A DNA stretch of 9,050 nucleotides, taken from contig CAZFQD010000092.1 in NCBI GenBank assembly GCA_964520885.1, positions 1 through 9,050 of the forward strand, read 5' to 3'. This DNA comes from CAZFQD01 sp964520885 (lineage in GTDB: Bacteria > Bacillota > Clostridia > Oscillospirales > SIG519). The stretch's first letter is position 1; each line of letters begins with the position of its first letter. Below, in pieces: positions 1 to 6,894 of the stretch. Under the pieces are notes generated by a model. The model was not told the origin of the DNA, ran no database searches, and was given only the letters and a program-made list of their open reading frames with translations. A program made the position numbers and the translations under genes.

Positions 1-1046
1 TAGAAAGTGATTATAACACAGATGCTTGGCCATCCTATAATACATCTCCTATGATAGTTATGACAAATCATTGGACGGTAACTTCACCGAATACTAAAAA
101 CATATTGCGTGTATCAGGTACACAAATGTTCCGTTACACAGTGATGCAGTTCGGTGCATCATTCAATGGACCATCAGTATTATGGTCAAATTCTCCTTAT
201 GTTACCGGTGATTGGCAGTTAAATGTTCTTGAACAGTTTTCTGTAGTAAAAAATCTTATGAACCCAATTAAGGAATCTCTTGATGGGACATATCCAAGCA
301 CCTCGTATTTTACACCACAAGGGAAAACTATTCAGAATATAGTAAACGGATTTATTGCTACTCGTAAGCCGGATAATACCGCAGAATATATTCATGTTTT
401 AAGAGCACCTTTAAGCAAAACATTACAGATTGGACTTCCGGCTGATGGCAAAGTATTTGCAACCGGTTCACAAGCGGGTACGATATTGCCTAATGGTGAA
501 AAGGCAACAGTAAATCAAGCCGGTGGATTTTATATGGTAACTTTACCTTCAAATGTTAATTGGAATCTACTTGATACAGTTATAAAGCTAACAGTTGTAA
601 ATCCGCCAAAGGAAAATATCGCACTTTTCAAACCTGTATATTTCTCAACTTCAAGTGAAGCAAGAACTACTCAAAATAACACTTTCATACATATGGGTTT
701 AACAGATGGATACTATTATACTGGAAATAAAGCGTGGAGTTCCACTGTCGCTATGAGTACAAGTAATCCGCAATGGGTAACTGTAGATTTATTAAAAAAT
801 TATGCAATAAACAAAGTAACCTTAGCTTCTTATGGAGATGGGTTTCCACAAGACTTTACAATAGAAACTTCGGCAGATAACAAGAACTGGATAAAAGTTG
901 TAACAAAAACTAATGAAACAATGCCAAGTAGTAAGGCTGATTATTCATTCACTGCACGGAATGCTCGTTATGTGCGTATAACCGGCACTAAGGGGAACAC
1001 TGCCAATGGTTTTTTTAGGTTGCAAGAACTTGAAGTATATCAATAA
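1..1046 (+). CDS. 3' part of a secreted GH29-like glycosidase (possible alpha-L-fucosidase) with C-terminal F5/8 type C domain
   Basis: The reading frame is open from the first complete codon at position 3, so the gene starts upstream and the ATG at 51 is internal. 347 residues are visible. Residues about 1-199 resemble the end of a GH29 catalytic barrel and its following beta-sandwich: an MTNHW segment where these enzymes have MTxNxSW, a 'DGTYPST' stretch, then 'IHVLRAP' and 'NGEKATV' as in the fucosidase beta domain. Residues about 205-347 are a clear discoidin/CBM32-like domain, with NIALFKPV at its start, LTDG, WVTVDL, FTIETSADNKNW, ARYVRI and a closing FRLQELEVY. In this family the enzyme hydrolyses terminal fucose outside the cell and the discoidin domain binds sugar. 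The nucleophile aspartate would lie left of the window, so activity cannot be judged. The F5/8 call is firm and the GH29 call is tentative; another retaining glycosidase or an inactive homologue is possible. Gene 2 follows after 31 bases with no terminator. Confidence 0.8.
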   Translation, partial: ESDYNTDAWPSYNTSPMIVMTNHWTVTSPNTKNILRVSGTQMFRYTVMQFGASFNGPSVLWSNSPYVTGDWQLNVLEQFSVVKNLMNPIKESLDGTYPSTSYFTPQGKTIQNIVNGFIATRKPDNTAEYIHVLRAPLSKTLQIGLPADGKVFATGSQAGTILPNGEKATVNQAGGFYMVTLPSNVNWNLLDTVIKLTVVNPPKENIALFKPVYFSTSSEARTTQNNTFIHMGLTDGYYYTGNKAWSSTVAMSTSNPQWVTVDLLKNYAINKVTLASYGDGFPQDFTIETSADNKNWIKVVTKTNETMPSSKADYSFTARNARYVRITGTKGNTANGFFRLQELEVYQ

Positions 1047-1063
1047 GCCATAAATATATTAAT

Positions 1064-1069
1064 AGGAGG
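1064..1069 (+). promoter_or_regulatory. Strong ribosome binding site deciding the start of the modular surface protein
   Basis: A perfect AGGAGG lies 8 bases before the ATG at 1078. A second ATG at 1074 overlaps it in another frame but meets a TAA after six codons, so 1078 is the real start. Confidence 0.85.
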
Positions 1070-1077
1070 CGAAATGA

Positions 1078-4000
1078 ATGAAAACTTATATTAAGAGAAT
1101 TTTGATAGCAATTAAAAATATATTAAATAACATCCAAAATAATCATAAAAGATTGCTTGCAATTTCATTGTGTGTATGTTTAATAATGCCATTAGCTTTA
1201 TTGACCTTAACAGCTAATGGGGCAAGCAACTCAATAGCTGAGAAAATATTAGATTTTGAAACTCAAGACCAGCTTCTTGGAATGTGGGCAAATGAAGCAT
1301 TACCAGTTGTTAGCAATCCAACTCTCTCTTTTGAAACTACTAATCCATTAAATGGAGCTGCCTCTCAAAAGATTGAAATTCCAACCGGTTTTACAGGAGG
1401 TTGGATAGGAGTTAAAACACCTTCACCGGTTGGTGGAACAATGGGTGAATTTGGAGGTATAGTATTTAGAATTAAGATTTCAAACACACCGGATAAAACT
1501 TACAGAATGTCCTTTAGACCGTTTTTTGGGGAAAATGGCAATTGGATGGATTCAACAGGTGTATTAGCTACGGATGTATCTGGTCAAATAATAAGTGGTG
1601 CTGGTGCAAAATTTGGGGATATGTTTTATGTTCCAGCGAATTTTGACGGATACATATTTTGTCCAAAACCTGCAACCTTTGATATGACAACAAAAATTAA
1701 TATGAATATGTGGTTTTCAACTGGTGATGCACCTTCGAACAATGGGTGGTCGGGGGCTACGGTGATAATGGATGATTTCTATTACTACAGCTCTACTGAA
1801 ACTAAATCTGATATTATCGGAACAATTACGGATAAGGCATTACCACCACCACCACCACCTCAAGAGTTATTATTATCTTCTACAGCAAGCAATAATGACA
1901 CGCAAAATTGGGAACTGAAAAGTGTTGAAAATAATGGCTCTTGGTTTTATATCAAAAATGTTGCATCGGGACTATATCTTACTTGTGCCTCGTCAAGTGA
2001 GTACCGTTTAAATGTGTTTTCATCTACATCTGACCAGTATTGGAGTACTAATGAGCTTGGATTTAATAGGAGCTTAGTGGCTTTTAATAATCAAAAGGCA
2101 GGACTTTCATCATTAGATGGAAAGCTAACAACAAGTATAACATTCCCTCGTTTAACTTTTACGGGCGAGTTAAGCAGTTTGCTTTTAGCAAATGAAACAA
2201 CCTATATAATAGACCCCGAGGGGCCTCCTATGTTTTATTCTGGCACAGTGGTGTTCCCGGAATCTGAAACAAATTTTTATTTAACTTCTGGACCTAAGGT
2301 TATACCAGGTACAAATCCAGAGTTGCATTTATCTAAAACAGCAAGCAATAGTTCTACTCAAAGTTGGCAACTAAAAGGTGTTGAAGAAAATGGTTCTTGG
2401 TTCTTTATGAAAAATATTTCTTCAGGACTTTATCTTACTTATAGTTCAGGCACATATAGTTTAAGTGCATATACTGGTGAAACTGAACAGTTTTGGAGTG
2501 TTGATAAGCTTGGGATTAGCAAGAGTTTAGTTACATTTAGTAATCAAACGGTTGGGCTTTCATCCTTAGCCGGAAAGTTAACAACAAGTGCATTATTTCC
2601 TGCAATAACTTTTGCAAGTGAGCTAAACAATTTAACTTTAGCAACTCCAACAACTTATATTATTAACCCAAGTGGTTCAGAATTATATACGGGAACAGTT
2701 GTGTTTTCCGAATCAGGGGTAAATTACTATTTAACCTATGGAATAGTTCCCGTTACTCCGGTTAACAATACAACAGCGATAATACCGATTTTTGATTTTG
2801 AAAGCACTGAGCCATTTACAACTACGGCAACTTCCAATTCTATGCTTAGTGTTGCAACAAATAAATCGAGTATGACAATAGGGGATAATTCTTTAAGTAT
2901 TGGTTATGCACCATTATTTATTCAAGAAGCGATTAAAGCTGATGTTGCAATTTCAAGCAATGAGTACACAGGTATTATATTTAGACTAAAGATGGATGTA
3001 ATTAATGGAGCTAAAATGAAGCTTATTTTGGAGCAAGGTGGGCAGACTATATATTTAGGCAGAAATGTTAAATTTATAAGTTATTTAGGCGACTTAGCAA
3101 ACGCTACACCTTCGTACGATGATACTCAACAAGTTGTATTTACACCTATGTTTTTTGATGGATTTGTATTCTTTCCATTAAGTGGGAAATTTACGGGCAG
3201 TGGAAATGTTGATGCAACGCTACCATTTTCTTTAAAAATTGAGTTCTCTAATACTAATACAAGAGCCGCATTCAATGGTTCGGAAACTTGTATTGATAAT
3301 ATTGGTTATTACAACAATACAGATTATATTAAGTTAATGAATTTGTTAGACCCAAATAGAGAAAAAAAGATTTCAGGGGATACCGGTTCAGGAGGTTCAG
3401 ATCCGGGAACACCATCAATTGGTGATGATAGCAACAGTACACCATCAACTATAGTAACTACTTCAAATACAGTGTCTTTAGTGGATTTTGAAAATGGAGC
3501 TCAACCAATTAAGTCTCAAGATAAGACTCAAGAAAATGGTAAAGATGTGTATAGGATAATCGCACAGAAGATTACGGATAAACCTTTAATTGGTTCTGCG
3601 AGCTTAAAGTTAGTAGGTCAAGAAAATCTTTCTCCGTGGGCACATATTGATACGATAATGCCCGGTGTTGAGGGCAGTTATGATGGTCTTTTCATAAGAA
3701 TAAAAACAAATGCAAGTTATGGTGCAATTTTAAGATCTATGTTCTTTCAGGATAGCACACAAATTGGTATTGGTAAAACTCCAATATGCTTAGATAAGTA
3801 TGGTAATGATATAACTATTGAGAATCCTGAGGATAAAAGTTGGCAAGGTGTTAAATTGCCTTCAAATTTTGATGGGTTTGTGTTTATGCCATTTTCAGGA
3901 CAATATGCCGACCCTGCAACAGGAAAAACAATCGATGCTACCAGAGAATTTACTTTTTGGTATCTGTTTGCAGAAAATTTTACAGATGAGGCTACATGGA

Positions 4001-5310
4001 TTGGGACAGAAACATTTATAGATAACACAGGTTTTTATAAGGGCAATGATTTTAAGCAGATTATAATGGAAATTGACCCAAGCACTGATTTTAATGGTTC
4101 TGGTGGGCCAACACCAGGTGCTGATAGTGGTACCATTACAGATGAAACCCCTTATATTAATGAGCAATATGGAATTGAGTTAACAGGCTTTTCGGATGGA
4201 GTTTTGCCAAATAAAACCCAGCTTCTTTTAACAAAACTTGATAACTCCAAAATTAAAACAGCTTACAATGAGTTTATAGCGGTTCATAATGCAAGAAATG
4301 ATGAAATAGTAGGAACATATGACTTGTTTATTGCAAATGGTGCAAATAAACTTATGGACCCAAGAGGACTTGTTTCAGTTACATTTACTGTTCCCGATAA
4401 CTATATAGCCGAGAATTTAGGCATTTGTTTCTATGATGCTAATGATGGGAAACTTAAATATTTCAAAACGCAAGAAACAACAGATTATAATGATAATCCA
4501 GCAGTTAAATGTTATTCAAAGGTAATGGGAACATTTGCTTTAATTAATGTTGGTGCAAAAGTTTCAGACTTAAAAGAAGAAACAAATGAAACATCATCCA
4601 ATAATGCAAATAGCGATGTATCAAGTAGCCCGGTAACAGAAGAGCCTGATACAACAGCAACGGATATATTAACAAATGATATTATTGATCGTGCTATAAA
4701 AGCCACAACAGGTAATACTGTAATAATATCTGTTAAAGAGCTTGGTGTATTAACAACTGAAATGCAACAAAAGCTGTTGGATGCTAATAAAGCACTTATT
4801 GTCAAATTAAAGGATGAAAATGGAGATATACAGCTTGCATGGCAGTTTGATATTTTCACAAAAACTGTTGATAATATTGACCTATCGTTAAACGAAATAT
4901 CTCCAAATAAGACAAAGATAGAAAAATTAGCAAATGGAGCGATAATTCAGATAATTTCTTTTAAGTATCAAGGTGATTTACCTAACAATGTTAAGATTGT
5001 AATAAAAAATATTGTAGGGTTTATAAAAGGTTCGCTTTTAGTATTAAAAGGATATAACACAAATACAGATTCATTAGATTTAATTGATAAAAATCCTGTT
5101 TTATCAGCTGATGGTAAATATTTGCAATTAGAAATTAATAAGTGTATGGATTATGCAATAATAAATGAAGCAAAAAATGCAGTTGAACCACCAAAAGATA
5201 CACCTAATAATTCATTAATTATTATCCTAATTATAGCACTGATATTGATAGTGACAGCTATAGTTATAGCAGTTGTACTTGTAATATTAAAAAAGAAAGT
5301 ACAAAAATAA
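1078..5310 (+). CDS. Large modular cell-surface protein: signal peptide, A-B-B-A-A carbohydrate-binding-like repeats, two C-terminal domains, membrane anchor
   Basis: I do not recognise a named gene. The 1410-residue product starts with a basic stretch (1-25), a hydrophobic segment (26-45) and a likely signal peptidase site after ANGA (46-49). Then come repeat A1 (about 58-240, DFE start, DDFYYY end), a six-proline linker (256-261), ricin-B-like repeats B1 (263-404) and B2 (415-555), repeats A2 (572-758) and A3 (802-1001) joined by a Gly/Ser/Pro/Thr linker (about 762-800), a beta-rich domain (about 1025-1160), an Asn/Ser/Thr linker, a second domain (about 1202-1365), and a transmembrane helix (about 1380-1404) ending in KKKVQK. 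No LPXTG sorting motif, S-layer homology domain or dockerin is seen, so anchoring is through the C-terminal helix with the bulk outside the cell. No catalytic motif is evident. Inference: a glycan-capturing surface protein serving the neighbouring glycosidase and solute-binding lipoprotein. An adhesin is an alternative. Confidence 0.9.
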   Translation: MKTYIKRILIAIKNILNNIQNNHKRLLAISLCVCLIMPLALLTLTANGASNSIAEKILDFETQDQLLGMWANEALPVVSNPTLSFETTNPLNGAASQKIEIPTGFTGGWIGVKTPSPVGGTMGEFGGIVFRIKISNTPDKTYRMSFRPFFGENGNWMDSTGVLATDVSGQIISGAGAKFGDMFYVPANFDGYIFCPKPATFDMTTKINMNMWFSTGDAPSNNGWSGATVIMDDFYYYSSTETKSDIIGTITDKALPPPPPPQELLLSSTASNNDTQNWELKSVENNGSWFYIKNVASGLYLTCASSSEYRLNVFSSTSDQYWSTNELGFNRSLVAFNNQKAGLSSLDGKLTTSITFPRLTFTGELSSLLLANETTYIIDPEGPPMFYSGTVVFPESETNFYLTSGPKVIPGTNPELHLSKTASNSSTQSWQLKGVEENGSWFFMKNISSGLYLTYSSGTYSLSAYTGETEQFWSVDKLGISKSLVTFSNQTVGLSSLAGKLTTSALFPAITFASELNNLTLATPTTYIINPSGSELYTGTVVFSESGVNYYLTYGIVPVTPVNNTTAIIPIFDFESTEPFTTTATSNSMLSVATNKSSMTIGDNSLSIGYAPLFIQEAIKADVAISSNEYTGIIFRLKMDVINGAKMKLILEQGGQTIYLGRNVKFISYLGDLANATPSYDDTQQVVFTPMFFDGFVFFPLSGKFTGSGNVDATLPFSLKIEFSNTNTRAAFNGSETCIDNIGYYNNTDYIKLMNLLDPNREKKISGDTGSGGSDPGTPSIGDDSNSTPSTIVTTSNTVSLVDFENGAQPIKSQDKTQENGKDVYRIIAQKITDKPLIGSASLKLVGQENLSPWAHIDTIMPGVEGSYDGLFIRIKTNASYGAILRSMFFQDSTQIGIGKTPICLDKYGNDITIENPEDKSWQGVKLPSNFDGFVFMPFSGQYADPATGKTIDATREFTFWYLFAENFTDEATWIGTETFIDNTGFYKGNDFKQIIMEIDPSTDFNGSGGPTPGADSGTITDETPYINEQYGIELTGFSDGVLPNKTQLLLTKLDNSKIKTAYNEFIAVHNARNDEIVGTYDLFIANGANKLMDPRGLVSVTFTVPDNYIAENLGICFYDANDGKLKYFKTQETTDYNDNPAVKCYSKVMGTFALINVGAKVSDLKEETNETSSNNANSDVSSSPVTEEPDTTATDILTNDIIDRAIKATTGNTVIISVKELGVLTTEMQQKLLDANKALIVKLKDENGDIQLAWQFDIFTKTVDNIDLSLNEISPNKTKIEKLANGAIIQIISFKYQGDLPNNVKIVIKNIVGFIKGSLLVLKGYNTNTDSLDLIDKNPVLSADGKYLQLEINKCMDYAIINEAKNAVEPPKDTPNNSLIIILIIALILIVTAIVIAVVLVILKKKVQK
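1249..1797 (+). repeat. Repeat A1: jelly-roll-like domain (residues about 58-240 of the modular protein)
   Basis: First of three diverged protein repeats. Shared landmarks are an opening LDFE, FGGIVFRIKI in the middle, VPANFDGYIF, and a closing MDDFYYYSS. The 'DFE ... Asp-Asp/Asp-Asn + aromatic' frame is typical of galactose-binding-like beta-sandwich carbohydrate-binding modules. The family assignment is inference from pattern only. Confidence 0.65.
1840..1860 (+). repeat. CCA-type codon run encoding a six-proline linker
   Basis: Five CCA codons and one CCT encode six consecutive prolines (residues 256-261) between repeats A1 and B1. A stiff spacer between surface domains is likely. The near-perfect trinucleotide run could vary in length in frame. 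Confidence 0.7.
1864..2289 (+). repeat. Repeat B1: ricin-B-like domain (residues about 263-404)
   Basis: First of two tandem repeats. It has the beta-trefoil lectin-like pattern: TQNWELK (Q-x-W type), NGSWFYIKN, SGLYLT, then QYWS. It closes with GTVVFPES and NFYLTSG. Roughly half or more of its residues match B2 by eye. Ricin-B-like modules bind sugars, but the specificity cannot be read here. Confidence 0.65.
2320..2742 (+). repeat. Repeat B2: ricin-B-like domain (residues about 415-555)
   Basis: Tandem partner of B1 after a 10-residue spacer. Matching landmarks are TASNSSTQSWQLK, NGSWFFMKN, SGLYLTY, QFWS, GLSSLAGKLTTS, TTYIINPSG and GTVVFSES. Its closeness to B1, compared with the weak similarity among the A repeats, points to a later internal duplication. 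Confidence 0.65.
2791..3351 (+). repeat. Repeat A2: jelly-roll-like domain (residues about 572-758)
   Basis: Second A repeat, opening FDFES, with YTGIIFRLKM, FFDGFVFFPLSGKF, SETCIDNIGYYNNTDY and a final LLDP. The tail after IDN closely resembles that of A3 (IDNTGFYKGNDF), so A2 and A3 are closer to each other than to A1. It is followed by a Gly/Ser/Pro/Thr-rich linker of about 40 residues. Confidence 0.65.
3481..4080 (+). repeat. Repeat A3: jelly-roll-like domain (residues about 802-1001)
   Basis: Third A repeat, opening VDFEN, with YDGLFIRIKT, VKLPSNFDGFVFMPFSG, WIGTETFIDNTGFY and a final IDP. It carries the best preserved 'FDGFVF.PFSG' core of the three copies. A second Gly/Ser-rich linker follows before the beta-rich domain that starts near residue 1025. 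Confidence 0.65.
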
Positions 5311-5328
5311 AATGAAAGAGGGATTATT

Positions 5329-6858
5329 ATGAAAAAAAGTAAAATCAGAATTTTAGCATTTCTTTTTATTATTGCATTAATTGCAAGTTTGTTATCTTGT
5401 GGTTCAAATACTCCGAATAATTCTAAAGTTGCAAGCAATAGTACTAATAGCGGAGAGTTTGGCAATGATATTTTTGGAGACGATACAGGCTTAGGTTCTG
5501 ATGGCGAGCCAATAGCATCAGATGGAACAAACACAACAAATAGCGATGGCAAAACAACATCAAATATAGTTATTGAAACTCCTACAATTGCAAATACAAA
5601 TAATGTTAATTTAAACGGTAGAATAATAAAAATTGCTTATACCGATTGGTTGGGAGATAAATCATTTCAAACGGAAACGGGTAAATATCTACTAAAAAGA
5701 ATTAACGATATTCAAAAGGTTTATAATTGCAATATTCAAGTATCAGGTATTGTTGACTATAATGAAGTATGGGCTTCAATTGCTTCCGGGTCTCCGGGTT
5801 TTGATATTTTTGATGGTGGCGGTCCACACTTTATTGCAACATATATGAAAGGGAAAATGCTGCAACCATTAGATGGGTTAGGTATTGATTTTAATGATGC
5901 TAAATACGATAAGCTCGTTACAGATGCTTTAACTTTTGGTGGAAAACACTATGGCCTTCAGAGACTACTTCAGGGTCAGGAAAAGATAGGGACTCAATGG
6001 GTAATGCTTTACAATAAGAAGCTTTTAAAAAATAGTGGCATTAATGATGATTTATATGCAATCCAAAAAAATGGCAATTGGACTTGGGATAAGTTTGAGG
6101 AATATGCAATAAAGATTACCAAAGACACAAATAATGATGGTAAGCCTGATATATGGGGCATTGCTGATAATCAATTTCAGTTGTATTCTGCTTTGGTTTT
6201 ATCAAATAATGACGATTGGATTTCTTATATTAATGGTGAATATAAATTCACAGCAGGTAATGCAAATGCAATGCAGGCATTAACATTTTATCAAAAGCTT
6301 TCAGTAACAGATAAAATTCTTAAAGTAACAAATGATAGTGAAACTTTTACTGATATAAAAGATTTTAGAAATGGTAAAATTGGATTTATAGTTGACTTTG
6401 TAAATAGGTTATGGACTCCATCCTACTATCAAGGGATGTCTGATGACTATGGAATTCTGTATATGCCTAAGGGACCAAAAGCAACCGACTATGTGGCACC
6501 TAATCCATGGTTTGGATATCTCAGTATACCAGTTGGCGTTAAAAACATAGGTGAAGTTGCAGTTGTAATGGATGCACTTTTAAATCCATTAATTTCGGCA
6601 AACTCAGAAGGAACTGCTTTTAAATTGCAATGTGAATCTCTTGCAAGAGACCAAGGCTCTTTAGATGTATTATTGTCATTACAAAGTAAGAAAAAAATAA
6701 CCAAAGTGCACTTTGTAGGGCAGTTTTTGGAATGGGGCTTATGGTACACCGAATTACAAAAAGTTTTAAATGGTAGCCTAAGTCCCGCAAGTGCAGTATC
6801 TGCAAACGAACAAGCGTACAATCAAAAAATTAAAGATTGGTTTACAGGAACAAAATAA
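5329..6858 (+). CDS. Lipoprotein, extracellular solute-binding protein of a sugar-type ABC importer (family 1)
   Basis: The 509-residue product begins with a short basic N-terminus, a hydrophobic core and a lipobox LLSC, with Cys24 as the lipidated residue. Residues about 25-92 are a low-complexity Ser/Asn/Thr/Gly tether. The binding domain starts at GRIIKIAY (97-104); FDIFDGGG (158-165) and YKLVTDALTFGGKHYGL-type segments match family 1 solute-binding proteins of the carbohydrate-uptake-1 class. An EF-hand-like loop, D266-x-N-x-D270-G-x-x-D274 followed by WGIA, is a recurrent calcium-site-like motif in these proteins. Length fits the longer Bacillota members. The start has AGAGGG 6 bases upstream, and the gene lies 18 bases after the modular protein. 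Known of the family: it captures an oligosaccharide outside the membrane and delivers it to two permeases, which are absent from this window. The ligand is unknown; a product of the upstream glycosidase is a reasonable guess. Confidence 0.9.
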   Translation: MKKSKIRILAFLFIIALIASLLSCGSNTPNNSKVASNSTNSGEFGNDIFGDDTGLGSDGEPIASDGTNTTNSDGKTTSNIVIETPTIANTNNVNLNGRIIKIAYTDWLGDKSFQTETGKYLLKRINDIQKVYNCNIQVSGIVDYNEVWASIASGSPGFDIFDGGGPHFIATYMKGKMLQPLDGLGIDFNDAKYDKLVTDALTFGGKHYGLQRLLQGQEKIGTQWVMLYNKKLLKNSGINDDLYAIQKNGNWTWDKFEEYAIKITKDTNNDGKPDIWGIADNQFQLYSALVLSNNDDWISYINGEYKFTAGNANAMQALTFYQKLSVTDKILKVTNDSETFTDIKDFRNGKIGFIVDFVNRLWTPSYYQGMSDDYGILYMPKGPKATDYVAPNPWFGYLSIPVGVKNIGEVAVVMDALLNPLISANSEGTAFKLQCESLARDQGSLDVLLSLQSKKKITKVHFVGQFLEWGLWYTELQKVLNGSLSPASAVSANEQAYNQKIKDWFTGTK

Positions 6859-6882
6859 AAAGTACTATTGATATAAGATAAT

Positions 6883-6888
6883 GGGGGA
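6883..6888 (+). promoter_or_regulatory. Ribosome binding site supporting a TTG start
   Basis: GGGGGA sits 6 bases before the TTG at 6895. No in-frame ATG or GTG nearby would keep the signal peptide, and the nearby ATG at 6881 is out of frame. TTG is therefore the supported start of the NHL gene. Confidence 0.75.
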
Positions 6889-6894
6889 ATTGAT

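Noticed and set aside
51..53. ATG at 51 as a gene start
   Set aside because: The frame is open upstream to the window edge, no ribosome binding site precedes it, and a signal peptide is lacking; the gene is cut by the window.
3747..4167. Overlapping short open frames on both strands
   Set aside because: They lie wholly inside repeat A3 and the linker after it, in other frames, and lack domain signatures.
4512..4859. 115-residue open frame on the minus strand
   Set aside because: A shadow of the Asn/Ser/Thr-rich linker and following domain of the modular protein, with no domain signature.
5151..5552. 133-residue open frame on the minus strand
   Set aside because: It lies antisense across the end of the modular gene and the start of the lipoprotein gene, both well supported, and has no recognisable domain. 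Its hydrophobic stretches are the complement of the membrane anchor and signal peptide codons.
6489..6821. 110-residue and nested 61-residue minus-strand open frames
   Set aside because: Antisense to the C-terminal part of the solute-binding protein; no supporting features.
6865..6882. TTGATA/TATAAG-like bases before the NHL gene as a promoter
   Set aside because: The two elements overlap and lack the 16-18 base spacing of a promoter; this kind of AT-rich string is expected by chance here.
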